Positions 18,012-27,263 are shown, numbered from the stretch's first letter. The stretch is 64,000 bases of DNA from DASQHW01 sp038238245 (GCA_038238245.1 JBBRXX010000005.1:1-64000); one strand, 5' to 3'. Notes: a model not told the origin generated them from the letters alone. Numbers and translations: made by a program.

Positions 18012-18380
18012 ATGACTGGTATAGCGAAGAAGAGCTTTGACTCGCCCGATGAAACGCGCACGCCGGACAAGACCCGCCTCGAGGTCGTGAATCTCGGCAC
18101 CGCCAAGGCAGCGCGAATGACTGCGCAGCCCGGTTGGCGATGGTCGGAATGCATCAAGCCGGTCGCCAAGACGGACTCGTGCCAGTCCCGACACGTCGGC
18201 ACAGTCGTCGCGGGTCAGCTCGGCATCGCGCACGACGACGGCAGCGAACTCGAGATTGGCCCCGGCGACGCCTATGTCATCGAGCCCGGTCACGACGCCT
18301 GGGTGGTCGGTGATCAAGAGTTCGTCGCGTTCGAGTTCGAGAGCGGCACCGCAGACACATACGCGCGACCCGATCGCTGA
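18012..18380 (+). CDS. small cupin-domain protein
   Basis: 122 residues in a single cupin barrel: SECIKPVAKTDSCQSRHVGT, VVAGQLGIAHDDGSELEIGP and GDAYVIEPGHDAWVVGDQEF. The canonical metal His set is only partly present (SRHVGT, EPGHDAW). AAGGGAGGACG precedes the ATG. Role unknown, probably a small-molecule-binding cupin. Confidence 0.85.
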   Translation: MTGIAKKSFDSPDETRTPDKTRLEVVNLGTAKAARMTAQPGWRWSECIKPVAKTDSCQSRHVGTVVAGQLGIAHDDGSELEIGPGDAYVIEPGHDAWVVGDQEFVAFEFESGTADTYARPDR

Positions 18381-18424
18381 CCTACCGCGCCTTCAACCGG
18401 TGCCAACGCGGCGTCACGAAGCCG

Positions 18425-19071
18425 TTAGCCGTTGTGCGGTGCAAGGCCGAGCTGGGTGCGGCGGGTGTTCAGTTCGTGGATCTCGGTGCGTTGGTTGGCG
18501 GCCATGGCCGCAGCGTTGGCGCGGACGGATTTGATGCTGGCGCGGCTCGCCCCGGCGTCGCCCATGTGTGCCCCGCCCGCGTGATGGTTGATCATCAGGC
18601 GCGAATAGAGGTCGTCGAGGTCGCGACCACGCGCATTGGCGAGGGCCTCGAGTTGTTCGTCGGTGGCCATGCCCGGTTGCGCATCTTGGGGTACGTGCAT
18701 GCCCATCCACTCCATCGCCACGTCGGGCGTGCCTTCGCGGTTCCAATCCTGCAGCTTTGGCGGATGTCGCCGATCTGGACGAAGTGGATCTCTTTCGCGG
18801 TGCCTACCAGCACCGGGTCGGTCCCGTGTTGAAGGTACGTGTACGACATGGCGATCGCCTGGAAGTGATGCGTGGTCATGTCATCGTAGAATCCGACGTC
18901 GGCGGCGTTCGGCGTGGGATCACGCGAGATCCACCACGCGGTCGCGACGCTCGCGAGGAACGCCAACGCGAAGGCGAGCACGAGGGCCTGGGGCACCGTT
19001 GGCCCCGACCGGCGCGGTTCTTCGTCGACCTCGGTGGCGACGTCCTCGTCTGATTGCGTCACCGCCGTCAT
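18425..19071 (-). CDS. DUF305 protein, frame broken once
   Basis: Membrane-anchored DUF305 protein: one N-terminal helix (ALVLAFALAFLASVATAWWI), then FYDDMTTHHFQAIAMSYTYL and, after the break, DDLYSRLMINHHAGGAHMGD. Its paired His/Met-rich helices are typical of DUF305 (ferritin-like, linked to metal stress). Near 18757 one A is apparently missing (CAAAGC for CAAAAGC), which splits the gene into two frames. GGAGA precedes the ATG at 19071. It is last in the SmtB-CDF operon. Confidence 0.8.
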
Positions 19072-19115
19072 GTTCGTCTCCGTTGTCGAAAGAGGCGGCC
19101 GCAGCCGCCCGGCAG

Positions 19116-19797
19116 CTACACCTGTGCGGCACTGCCAGTATCGCGCGCCGATCCCCTATATCGGCTCCGGGTCCTGCCGGCTGCCAAGCCGCGGTACATC
19201 CGCCCGATGCCGGGAAGGAACCGACCGGTGCACGCGGCATAGTCGAGATACGACGTGCCGTGGACGAAGCTCAGGTATGGCTCTTCGACGGTACGTACGT
19301 GAAGCACGACGCCGAGGACCAACAGGAGTAGCGAGCCGATCGTTGCGACGGTCGGCAGAAGCACAACTACGCCGACGCCGGTAACGATCATCGCGGTGAA
19401 GATGGGATTGCGCACGAAATGAAAGAGTCCGCGGTGCACGAGTGCGGTGCGCTCTGACGGATCTACGCCGATCCGCCACGCGTCACCCATCGTCATCTGC
19501 GCGGCGAACGTCGTGAGCGCGCCAAACGACGAACACCGGGAATCCGATCGCAAGTCGTGCGCCCGGGGCGCCATCAATCAATGATTCCGCGACTCCAGCC
19601 GTCGCCAGGACGGGTGCGGTCACTGCAAGAACGATCGCGAGGGCAAAGAGAATCCCGCCAACGCTGCCGGCGAGCCCCGTCGTGCGGGCAACTCCGACGA
19701 AACCCGATCGGCGGGTCCGTCGCCACTGAATCGCCGTGCGGACGCCGAACGTGAGCGTGAGATACACCAGGAGCAGGACAAGCGTCAGGACTGCCAT
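19116..19797 (-). CDS. isoprenylcysteine methyltransferase-like (PEMT/NnrU-type) membrane protein, frame broken once
   Basis: Five or so membrane helices. The C-terminal signature GLFHFVRNPIFTAMIVTGVG and EEPYLSFVHGTSYLDY places it in the ICMT/phospholipid-methyltransferase superfamily often found in metal operons. The frame slips near 19527 between IGFPVFVV and FGALTTFAAQM. The ATG at 19797 overlaps the end of the CDF gene. Target of methylation unknown. Confidence 0.75.
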
Positions 19798-20702
19798 TTC
19801 ACTTCTCCATGATCAGGCGACGACTCGCAGCTGTGGCACTCGATCTCAAGCGTTGCGTGCGCGATTCCGAACCGGGCGCCGAGCATGCCCTTGAGCTGGT
19901 CGGCGACATGTTGAGCGTTGTGCAAGGTGGGTTGCCCGTCCACCACGACGTGTGCGGAAAGGGCGGAGTTCTCAGCGTCCAGTGACCACACATGGAGGTC
20001 ATGCACCGCGTTGATATCGTCGTGGTCCTGCATCGCCTGCAACACGTCGTTCACATCAAGCTCTGCCGGAACGCCTTCGAGCAGCACCCGGGCCGTATCC
20101 CGCAACAAGCGCCAGCCGGCGGCCGTGACCAACACCGCGACCGCCAGCGACGCCGCGACGTCGACCCACACGGCATCCCACAAAACCACGGCGAGCCCGG
20201 CCGCGATCGCGGCCAGTGAACCAAGGGCATCTGATGCCATGTGCCAAAACGCGCCGCGCATGTTGAGGCTCCTGCCGGCGGCGCGCGCCAACATGAACGC
20301 GCTCGCCAGGTTCACGACGAGTCCCACAGTGGCCACGGCCGTTACACCGGCGCCATCAATGCTCACGTCGTCGCCGACCCGGCGCAGCGCCTCGACTGCG
20401 ATCCACAGGGCGGCGGCGATCAGCACCACGGCATTGAGCTGCGCACCGAGCACCTCGGCGCGCTTCAGCCCGTAGGTGTGACGATTCGACGCCGGACGCG
20501 CCGCGAGCTTCAGTGCAAGCAACGCGATCGCGAGCGCGCCGACGTCGGACCCCATGTGCACCGCGTCAGCCAACAACGCCAACGAACCGAACGCGATACC
20601 GCCGACCACCTCAACGACGAGGAACAAGCCATTGAGCGCGAGCGCAACCTGGAGCGCGCGGGTTCGGGTCGCCCGAAGATCGTGGCCATGGTCAGAACTC
20701 AT
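19785..20702 (-). CDS. CDF-family Zn/Cd/Co exporter (CzcD-like)
   Basis: 305 residues: six helices with LLADAVHMGSDVG and HMASDALGSL metal sites, and a full cytoplasmic domain (INAVHDLHVWSLDAENSALS). The His-bearing N-terminus SSDHGHDLR and the ending HSCESSPDHG may add metal ligands. The start ATG lies inside the end of the ArsR/SmtB gene, so it is translationally coupled. Most likely exports zinc or cadmium under SmtB-type control. Confidence 0.92.
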   Translation of the reverse strand: MSSDHGHDLRATRTRALQVALALNGLFLVVEVVGGIAFGSLALLADAVHMGSDVGALAIALLALKLAARPASNRHTYGLKRAEVLGAQLNAVVLIAAALWIAVEALRRVGDDVSIDGAGVTAVATVGLVVNLASAFMLARAAGRSLNMRGAFWHMASDALGSLAAIAAGLAVVLWDAVWVDVAASLAVAVLVTAAGWRLLRDTARVLLEGVPAELDVNDVLQAMQDHDDINAVHDLHVWSLDAENSALSAHVVVDGQPTLHNAQHVADQLKGMLGARFGIAHATLEIECHSCESSPDHGEVKWQS

Positions 20703-21054
20703 CGGCGTGCTCCGCGTGCGCGAGGACGTCGTGGAGCACATGCCGCACGTGCTCATCGGCAAGCGAGTAATAGATCGTGCGGCCCTCGCGTCGAGGCCTC
20801 ACCAGACGGGCGTGACGCAGCAGCCGAAGCGCGTGCGAGGTCGTCGACTCCCGCATCTCAACCGCCGTCGCAAGGTCACCCACACACAATTCGTCGGTCA
20901 CCATCAGGGCAGCAAGCAACCGAAGGCGACCGACGTCCGAAAGCGCGTCAAACAGCGCTGCCGAGCGAGCGATGGTCTCGGCATCGGGGAGCCCCCGACG
21001 AACAGCGCCGACTCGATCGGGGCGAACGAGATCGACATCGGAAGTGTCCCGCAC
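20692..21054 (-). CDS. ArsR/SmtB-family metal-sensing repressor
   Basis: 120 residues from GTG 21054. The winged helix (LFDALSDVGRLRLLAALMVT, EMRESTTSHALRLLRHARLV) is followed by a C-terminal helix DEHVRHVLHDVLAHAEHADEF, rich in the Asp/His ligands of alpha-5-type Zn sensors (SmtB/CzrA). A TATAGT box ends six bases before the GTG, so the mRNA is probably leaderless. The palindrome 21068-21083 overlaps this promoter. It heads the CDF-ICMT-DUF305 operon. Confidence 0.9.
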   Translation of the reverse strand: MRDTSDVDLVRPDRVGAVRRGLPDAETIARSAALFDALSDVGRLRLLAALMVTDELCVGDLATAVEMRESTTSHALRLLRHARLVRPRREGRTIYYSLADEHVRHVLHDVLAHAEHADEF

Positions 21055-21067
21055 CCGTCCACTATAC

Positions 21068-21083
21068 CTGAACAACTGTTCAG
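21068..21083. promoter_or_regulatory. SmtB/ArsR-type operator
   Basis: Perfect palindrome CTGAACA-AC-TGTTCAG immediately upstream of the TATAGT -10 box (21066-21061, minus strand). TGAACA/TGTTCA arms are characteristic of ArsR/SmtB operators. Confidence 0.8.
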
Positions 21084-21123
21084 ATGTCCAGAGAACCCCA
21101 GTCGACGCCAATCTGCCGGGACG

Positions 21124-22078
21124 TCACGCCGAAGCGAGAACCTGCTGCGCGGCGCGGTCGAGCTCATCGTCGGACGCAACGTTGTCGAAGCGCTGTGACA
21201 CTTTGCCGTTCCCGGCGAGGACGTACACCCAGGGCTCATTGATGTCGCTCTTGCGGTCGAGGAAGACCCAATCGGCCGCGGCCCGGTTGATTTCTCGCTT
21301 GTTGAAGTCGCGCCACACCTCGAGGTGCACGAAGTTCATGCGGTCGCCGTATTGGCGCGCGAGCCGCAGCACGGTGTCGGTGATAGGACCGCAAAAGCGG
21401 CTCTGGCAATACACCGGCGTCGAAATGACCACCATCGTGGGTCGCCCTGTTCCGAGCGCTTCCGCAACGGTCTTCTGATGCAGCACCGCGTCGGGTATCG
21501 CGCCGTTGGCAGCGCGGGAGTCGACGGCAGTCGCGGGCTGATCACCTGCGACGAGGTTCTCGGTCTTTGGAGCGTCGTGACCAACGGCGATGACCCGTCG
21601 GCTTCGGATTGACTGCGAACGGTGCCTCGGCTCGCTCGACCTTCCCATCGATTGATACCTCGACCGTGACTCGCCAATAGCCCGCGTGGTCGAAGCGGGC
21701 TGTAGCGCCGTACACGCCGACGCCTTCGGACGCGCGCACGACCGGCGCCTGTGCCGGCAGAGGCGTCGGGAGACGCTGACCCGCGACTGGTATCCACAGA
21801 GCGTTCATAGCCGGACCCGGCTGTGGCTTGTCCGACTCGGGCGAAGTCCCGAGGTACGCGAACGACAACATCGCCGATCCGAAGCTCACCAAGCCAGCGT
21901 CGGTTTGTAACCCGACGACGACGCGCTGCTCGCGACCCACACTGACGTCGAAGCTAGCGAACTGCGCCTTGAGCGAGCCCCCACCCGGGGTAATCGCAGC
22001 CTTGGGCTTCGCCGAGTCGCCGCATCCCACCAGCACGAATCCCAGGATTGCGACGGCGACCGCGGAGCGTTTCCACAT
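21124..22078 (-). CDS. thioredoxin-fold lipoprotein, frame broken once
   Basis: The signal and lipobox (AVAVAILGFVLVGCGDS) are followed by a beta-rich domain (FDHAGYWRVTVEVSIDGK), then a thioredoxin-like half with VISTPVYCQSRFCGPITD (Cys-x4-Cys) and VHLEVWRDF. The two halves are in different frames; one extra G near 21595 explains it. The start ATG 22078 has GAGGAA upstream. It is probably an extracytoplasmic thiol or copper-handling protein, as similar lipoproteins sit in copper clusters. Confidence 0.7.
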
Positions 22079-22170
22079 ACGTTCCTCACGATACGCGGCT
22101 CGCCGCCCGAAACTTCGTTCGGGTGAGCCAGCCTCGTGCGGCCGCGTGACACTCACTGCGCCGCGGAACA

Positions 22171-22536
22171 ATGGATGTTCGAACGGTACAGTGCGAGCTG
22201 TATTGTGGAATCGTGCGCGCCGCAAGAAAGCTCGATGCACTTCAGCGAGTCGGCCGAGCGCTCAGCGATCCCACCCGAGCGCAGATCCTCCTCCAGCTCG
22301 CGCGCGCCGCGTCATATCCGGCTGAGCTCGCAGACCGGCTCGATACGACTCGCGCCAACGTGTCGAACCATCTCACCTGTCTGCGCGGTTGTGGCCTCGT
22401 CCGAGCTGTCCCGGAGGGCCGCAAGGTTCGGTACGAGCTCGCCGACGACCGCTTCGCGCACCTCCTTGAACGACTTTCCGACGTCGCAGTGGCCGAATAC
22501 TGCGACGACTGCGACGGCCGACGCAGAACCGCATGA
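22171..22536 (+). CDS. cmtR: CmtR-like cadmium/lead-sensing ArsR regulator
   Basis: 121 residues: GRALSDPTRAQILLQLARAA, then TTRANVSNHLTCLRGCGLVR. The Cys-x3-Cys within the recognition helix (NHLTCLRGCGLV) is the Cd/Pb site described for mycobacterial CmtR. N-terminal QCELYC and C-terminal EYCDDCDG supply further Cys. A later GTG start (22213) is possible. TACAG/CTGTA arms at the 5' end may be an operator. It is ATGA-coupled to the transporter at 22533. Confidence 0.88.
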   Translation: MDVRTVQCELYCGIVRAARKLDALQRVGRALSDPTRAQILLQLARAASYPAELADRLDTTRANVSNHLTCLRGCGLVRAVPEGRKVRYELADDRFAHLLERLSDVAVAEYCDDCDGRRRTA

Positions 22537-23153
22537 GCATCGCTGCCGACCGATTGATCCATCGCGGCCGCCGGCTTGCCTGGCTGACAATCGGCTGGAA
22601 CACCGTCGAAGGGTTGGTCGCGATCGCGTCAGGCGCCGTCGCGGCCTCGATCGCCCTGATCGGGTTCGGCGTCGACTCTTTCGTGGAAGTGTTCGCCGGC
22701 ACCGTCATCCTCTGGCGCCTCGCACAAGAACGCCACGGCCGAAACGCTTCCGAAGCCGCCGAACGCCGCGCGGTCAAACTGATCGCAGCCACGTTCTTTC
22801 TGCTCGCCATTGGCATCACGATCGAGTCGCTCCGCAAACTCATTGGCAGCGAGCGTCCCGACGTAAGCATCGTCGGCATCGCGCTGACCGTCATATCGCT
22901 CCTCGTCATGCCATTGCTCGCTCGCGCCAAACGCCGCGTCGGCCGGGCGATGGGCAGTCGAGCCGTCGAAGCCGACGCGACCGAAACAACGCTGTGCGTA
23001 TGGCTCTCCGCCATCGTGCTTGCCGGGCTTCTCCTCAACGCACTCTTCGGTCTGTGGTGGGCCGACCCGCTCGCGGCACTCGGCATCGTCTACGTCGCCG
23101 GTCGCGAAGGCATCGAGCACTGGAACAACGAAACCGTCGACGACTGTTGTTGA
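22533..23153 (+). CDS. CDF-like cation transporter
   Basis: 206 residues with six membrane helices. FGVDSFVEVFAG (helix 2) and EADATETTLCVWL (helix 5) occupy the CDF metal-site positions. There is no cytoplasmic domain, and the protein ends ETVDDCC. The start overlaps the cmtR stop by four bases, so Cd/Pb or Zn export under CmtR control is the natural inference. Confidence 0.85.
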   Translation: MSIAADRLIHRGRRLAWLTIGWNTVEGLVAIASGAVAASIALIGFGVDSFVEVFAGTVILWRLAQERHGRNASEAAERRAVKLIAATFFLLAIGITIESLRKLIGSERPDVSIVGIALTVISLLVMPLLARAKRRVGRAMGSRAVEADATETTLCVWLSAIVLAGLLLNALFGLWWADPLAALGIVYVAGREGIEHWNNETVDDCC

Positions 23154-23199
23154 CGAACAAGACGAGCCGGGTCCACGCGAGTGCGTCGAGCGAACCCTT

Positions 23200-24006
23200 T
23201 CACCCGATCTCAGCATTGATCGCGGCGATGATGACCTGCGGGTGTCGGACCGCTAGATGGTGATCGCCCGGCGTGACGTTGATCGACGCGTCGACGCCGG
23301 ACTGTTGAAGCAGGGAGGTCAGCACTTGTACGTCTTGCACAGGTACCTCGCGATCCTTCGTGCCGTGGAGCAGCGCGACGGGCGCGCGCGCCGCGACGAG
23401 ATCTGGATCGGGCCGGTGCTCGACGAGGACGTGGTGCAGCGTCCGGCTGTACGACGGCCACGTGTGTCGCGCACCATCGCGAACAATCACAGGGGGTAGG
23501 TCGCGGATGACGAACGGTCCCAGGGCGATGGCGAGCGGCCGAATTGCACACATCGTTTCGCAGAGCACCTGAGCCCAAATGCTGCCGTCGACCGTCAAGC
23601 GGGCGAACAGTCCCAGGCGACCGACGGCCGCGACTGCCTCAGCCTCGGTGCGGTACGCGGGCAACCCAACAAGGATGAGACGGCGGACGAGCTCGCGGTG
23701 GCGTGCTGCAAGCGCGGCCGCGAGGATGGCTCCGCAGGAGTGACCGACGACGACGCTGTCGGGTGGTACCAGCGGCGCGATTGCAGCGATATGGCAGTCG
23801 ACGTCGTAGGACGCGTCGGGCGGCTTCGGTGATCGACCGAAGCCGAGCAGATCGGGTGCGATGCCTCGAAATCCGGTGCTGTTGGTTCGCACTGCGTCCC
23901 AGTACCGCGCTGATGCGCCGAGACCGTGCAAGAAGATAACCGGCGGCCCAGTACCCCAATGAAGGCAATGCAGCGGGGCGGCCGGTTCAGCTCCCGGTTT
24001 GCTCAC
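23200..24006 (-). CDS. alpha/beta hydrolase
   Basis: 268 residues: the oxyanion region VIFLHGLGASARYW, the nucleophile elbow VVGHSCGAIL, acid in HGTKDREVPV and catalytic His in GDHHLAVRHP complete the triad. The GTG start at 24006 overlaps the distal stop (24003-24005) of the PCYCGC selenoprotein gene by four bases. It is last of the CcdA-TlpA operon. Substrate unknown. Confidence 0.9.
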   Translation of the reverse strand: MSKPGAEPAAPLHCLHWGTGPPVIFLHGLGASARYWDAVRTNSTGFRGIAPDLLGFGRSPKPPDASYDVDCHIAAIAPLVPPDSVVVGHSCGAILAAALAARHRELVRRLILVGLPAYRTEAEAVAAVGRLGLFARLTVDGSIWAQVLCETMCAIRPLAIALGPFVIRDLPPVIVRDGARHTWPSYSRTLHHVLVEHRPDPDLVAARAPVALLHGTKDREVPVQDVQVLTSLLQQSGVDASINVTPGDHHLAVRHPQVIIAAINAEIG

Positions 24007-24599
24007 GCAGGCGGATAGGGAGTGGGCGTCGAACGATCAATCAGCTTCAGGTACGTGCGATCGATTGCGGCGCGGATGTCGCGCGGTGACTTTCCTTCGT
24101 TGAGCATTCGCATCACGTCACGCGTGACGCCCAGGCAGATCCCTCAGGTGGGGGCCATGTTGTCGAAGACGACGCTGCCGTCGGAATTCACCTGTTTGAT
24201 GTAGCAGTCTCGGTTGTTGCGGTGCCCGGCGTCCTGCCCGCAGCCGCAAAAGCAAGGCATGTAGCGCATGACTTGCCCATTGACGACCTGAAATTCGTAG
24301 AGGCCCTTGACCTCTACGCCGGCCTCGGTGACGAACGCGGGCCAGACGACCTTGGAGAGGTCGCCGTTCGGTTCGTCGGCAGCTTCGTATCGCGCAAAGC
24401 GAGCTGAGAGGTCCTCTGGTCCCGATCCGGACCGGGTGCCGCGCTTCGAGCTCGAACCGCACGCCGCAACGGCCACGAGACCCGCAGCACCGAAGCTCAC
24501 CGTAAGGAATCGTCGTCGGGTCAACACGCCACTCAGGCTACGTGCGTTGCTGATCCGCCCGGCCGCGGGACCTGTGGCGGACCGGTGTCGTCGCTTCAT
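24003..24599 (-). CDS. PCYCGC-type lipoprotein, putative selenoprotein
   Basis: 198 residues if the TGA at 24146-24144 is selenocysteine 152. The N-terminus has a Tat-like RRRFLT and a lipobox (VAVAAC, Cys47). The family motif PCFCGCGQDAGH (115-126) and DCYIKQ follow. The TGA falls in MAPT-U-GIC, where relatives have CxxC; downstream LGVTRDVMRMLNEGKSPRDI and AAIDRTYLK are normal family sequence. The distal stop overlaps the next gene's GTG, as elsewhere in this operon, whereas ending at the TGA would leave a 138-base gap. Likely an extracytoplasmic redox or metal protein. Confidence 0.82.
24115..24130 (-). promoter_or_regulatory. candidate SECIS hairpin in the PCYCGC gene
   Basis: GCGUCA pairs with UGACGU around the loop CGCG, at positions 17-32 counted from the U of UGA. 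The distance matches bacterial SECIS elements. The loop lacks the classic GU, so support is positional only. Confidence 0.5.
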
Positions 24600-25660
24600 G
24601 TGCTCATCCTTAGGTTCGAGGCGCGCTCTCGTACGCGATCGACGATGTACTCGGCGTCTTCTTTCACCCAGAAGATCAGTGCGGAGCCGCGCGAGTACTG
24701 ATTTTGCATCCCGAGGAAGTAGAGGCCGGCAAGGTCGGTGACGCCTCGGCGGTGCATGGGTGTGCCTTCGTTGTCGAGCACCGCGGGCCGAATCCATGAG
24801 TAGTCGGAGCGGAAGCCCGTTGCCCACACGACAGTCTCGACCCCCAGCTCGCGGCCGTCTTCGAACCTCATGGAACAGCCGTGGGCGTCGACGGCGCGAC
24901 CGACGAGCTCGATGCCGCGCGTGCGCGCCAGTTCGCGCAGGCCTGGCCCGACCAGCACGTCACGCCGCTGGGTGCGACCCCGCCAGCTGTCGAGGGGTGC
25001 ATCGAGGAGACCGAAGTGGTCGCCCCACCAGTGCAGGCTCTTGCCCAAAAAACGGCGAGGCATGTGCCGGATCCTCTTGCCGCGGGAGAGCCACACGTGA
25101 TGTCGATGGGACAAGTCCTCGGCGATACCTGCGCCGGAGTTCGCCGCTCCTACGACAAGCACGTGGTCGCTGTGTATCTGCGCGGGGTTGTGGTAGTCGG
25201 CGCTATGGAGTTGGACGACGTCGTCGCTCAGCTGTTTGGCGATCGACGGCACGCAGGGCTGCTGATTGGCGCCGGTTGCGACGATCACCTGTGGGGCCTC
25301 GAACACGCCCGAGGTGGTGTCGAGCCGGTATCCACCGTTCGAGCGTTCGAGCAAAGTGACGCGGCTGTCGTGCCGGAGCGGCAGCGCCCACGTACGCGCG
25401 TATGCCTGGAGATAGTCGGCGACTTCGTCCTTGCCTGGGAAGTGCTCGGGATCGCCGGGGAATGGCGAACCGGGCAGGCTGCTGTAACGCGCGACTGTGA
25501 ACAGCTGAAGCGAGTCCCAACGCCTACGCCACGACTCCCCCACGCGGGCGGCGGCGTCGAGAATCACGAACGAAAGCCCCGAGCGTGACAGGAAATAGCC
25601 GGCGGCGAGTCCGGCCTGGCCACCACCGACCACGACGACGTCAACTCGGTCGTCGCTCAC
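24596..25660 (-). CDS. flavin-containing monooxygenase-like FAD/NAD(P) enzyme
   Basis: 354 residues: VVVVGGGQAGLAAGYFLSRS (FAD Rossmann), HVLVVGAANSGAGIAEDLSH (NADP Rossmann) and VVWATGFRSDYSWI near the C-terminus. These match the small flavoprotein monooxygenase/oxidoreductase group (CzcO-like). It starts at GTG 25660, six bases after the TlpA stop, and its stop overlaps the ATG of the selenoprotein gene. A role in sulfur or metal redox chemistry is inferred from context. Confidence 0.9.
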   Translation of the reverse strand: MSDDRVDVVVVGGGQAGLAAGYFLSRSGLSFVILDAAARVGESWRRRWDSLQLFTVARYSSLPGSPFPGDPEHFPGKDEVADYLQAYARTWALPLRHDSRVTLLERSNGGYRLDTTSGVFEAPQVIVATGANQQPCVPSIAKQLSDDVVQLHSADYHNPAQIHSDHVLVVGAANSGAGIAEDLSHRHHVWLSRGKRIRHMPRRFLGKSLHWWGDHFGLLDAPLDSWRGRTQRRDVLVGPGLRELARTRGIELVGRAVDAHGCSMRFEDGRELGVETVVWATGFRSDYSWIRPAVLDNEGTPMHRRGVTDLAGLYFLGMQNQYSRGSALIFWVKEDAEYIVDRVRERASNLRMST

Positions 25661-25666
25661 GATCGC

Positions 25667-26296
25667 CTATGGCTCCTGATAGCGATCATTCCGATTGCTG
25701 ACCTCACGACCGCTTCGTATCTTCGCCAGTACTTCGTCGAGTGTCCCTTCACGAACGGCGCCGATGAGCGACGCCCGGATGGTGCCGCCCTCGTCGATGA
25801 CGAACGTTTCGGGCACCCCGCGCACGCCGAACCCGAGTCCGGCTTTGAAATCCGGGTCGAGCGCTTGCGGATACGTGAGGCCGAACTCATCCCGGAATTT
25901 GCGGGCTGCGGACTCGTTGTCGTTGTAGACGACGCCGACAAGACCGACACGCCTCGGCGACCAGCGTTCGTAGAACGACTGCAGGACGGGTGCCTCTGCT
26001 CGGCATGGCACACACCACGAGGCCCAAAAGTTGACGACGTAAATGTCGCCGGCGTAGTCGCTGCTGCGAACGTTCTGTCGGCGCGCGAGTGAGCGCAGGT
26101 CGAACGACGGCGCCCTTGTACCGATGAGCGGCGAGGCGTCGACTTTCGGCTCTCGCAACTGCACCGCCGCGAACACCCCCACGATGAGAACGACCATCAG
26201 ACCGACCGCGGCCGCGATCCAACGGACGCGCCGGCGGCCAGGGACCGTGGCATCCTGAGGCGTCGGAGTCGAGTCGTCGCCGCGGTCGTCAGCCAT
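25667..26296 (-). CDS. TlpA/ResA-type membrane-anchored thiol-disulfide protein
   Basis: 209 residues: one N-terminal membrane helix (about 25-47), then a periplasm-facing thioredoxin domain with WASWCVPC (Cys95, Cys98) and the cis-Pro loop GVPETFVID. The ATG at 26296 (TGATG overlap with the CcdA stop) is preferred over TTG 26311. It is the expected partner of CcdA, receiving electrons across the membrane, possibly for the PCYCGC protein in the same operon. Confidence 0.92.
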   Translation of the reverse strand: MADDRGDDSTPTPQDATVPGRRRVRWIAAAVGLMVVLIVGVFAAVQLREPKVDASPLIGTRAPSFDLRSLARRQNVRSSDYAGDIYVVNFWASWCVPCRAEAPVLQSFYERWSPRRVGLVGVVYNDNESAARKFRDEFGLTYPQALDPDFKAGLGFGVRGVPETFVIDEGGTIRASLIGAVREGTLDEVLAKIRSGREVSNRNDRYQEP

Positions 26297-27036
26297 CAGA
26301 TTGGTGGCCAACCGAATCGGGCGAACTCCCGCTGCAGCGGAAGGAAGAACGACCGCCAGAGTCCGCTCACGAACAGCACACCGACAAGTGCGAGCGCCAC
26401 GCCCCCAACCCGTTCGATCGAACGACTATGCCGGCGCAGCCACTCGAGCGACCCACGCGCGTGCTGGAACCCGATCGCGAGGCCGATGAACGGCAACCCG
26501 AGGCCGAGCGAGTAACACACGAGCAGGAACGCGCCCCACGCCGCGGTCTGCGTCGCAGAAGAGGCAGTGAGCACAGTCGCGAGCACCGGTCCGATGCACG
26601 GTGTCCAGCCGAACCCGAACGCCATACCGAGCGGGAAGGCACCCTTCGTGCCCGACGGCAAGCGAGCGAGATCGAGGCGCCGCTCCCGTGCGAGGACCGG
26701 AATGCGCAGCACACCGGCCATCGCGAGACCGGCAATGATGATCAACACGCCCGCGGCCTTCAAGATCAACGGGACCTGACGCGAAAACGTCGCCCCCACG
26801 AACGCGAACGACACACCCAGCACCGTGAAGACAAGCGTGAACCCCGCGACGAACAACGCCGTGGCACGCGTCGTGAGGCGCCGTGCGTGTGCCCGCTCGA
26901 GATCCGAGACCGGCAGCGCCGAGACATAGGACAGATACGCGGGTACGAGCGGGACACAGCACGGGGAGCTGAACGACACCACACCGGCGGCAAACGCCGC
27001 GAGCGGCAATGAGATGACCTGTACGTCCACGGTCAC
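26296..27036 (-). CDS. ccdA: CcdA-type thiol electron transporter
   Basis: 246 residues, six membrane helices, with the two redox Cys in SFSSPCCVPLVP and FGWTPCIGPVLA that define CcdA/DsbD-beta proteins. It moves reducing equivalents from cytoplasmic thioredoxin to outer-face thioredoxin-like proteins. It follows the small membrane gene at 27056-27229 by 19 bases and is coupled to TlpA. Two BlaI-type operators lie upstream of the operon. Confidence 0.93.
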   Translation of the reverse strand: MTVDVQVISLPLAAFAAGVVSFSSPCCVPLVPAYLSYVSALPVSDLERAHARRLTTRATALFVAGFTLVFTVLGVSFAFVGATFSRQVPLILKAAGVLIIIAGLAMAGVLRIPVLARERRLDLARLPSGTKGAFPLGMAFGFGWTPCIGPVLATVLTASSATQTAAWGAFLLVCYSLGLGLPFIGLAIGFQHARGSLEWLRRHSRSIERVGGVALALVGVLFVSGLWRSFFLPLQREFARFGWPPI

Positions 27037-27055
27037 CTACGCCGAAGCGCCGCCA

Positions 27056-27229
27056 TCACGGCTTGGCTGAGAGCTCCTGGTCCCAGTGGGGCGTTTCCGT
27101 CGTGGGAGCGCCTTCGCGTCGCTCGTTCCGCCGTCGGAAACCGATCATCGCCAGCAACATCGGAACGCCGCACATGAGTCCGCAAAACAGCAAAGGTGCA
27201 AGCGCTGCGCCCCAGAGCCATTCCATCAT
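27056..27229 (-). CDS. small membrane protein leading the CcdA operon
   Basis: 57 residues: MMEWLWGAALAPLLFCGLMC, then GVPMLLAMIG and a basic, charged tail. GGAGG lies three or six bases before the two consecutive ATGs. It is the first gene after the paired operators at 27244-27281. Not recognised as a named family; the C/M-rich helix would suit a metal-related role, which is inference. Confidence 0.75.
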   Translation of the reverse strand: MMEWLWGAALAPLLFCGLMCGVPMLLAMIGFRRRNERREGAPTTETPHWDQELSAKP

Positions 27230-27243
27230 CGACCTCCATGCTG

Positions 27244-27261
27244 TACTACTGGATTGTAGTA
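27244..27261. promoter_or_regulatory. BlaI-type operator, 6-base spacing (site 1)
   Basis: Perfect palindrome TACTAC-TGGATT-GTAGTA, 15 bases upstream of the small membrane gene that opens the CcdA operon. Confidence 0.8.
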
Positions 27262-27263
27262 GA

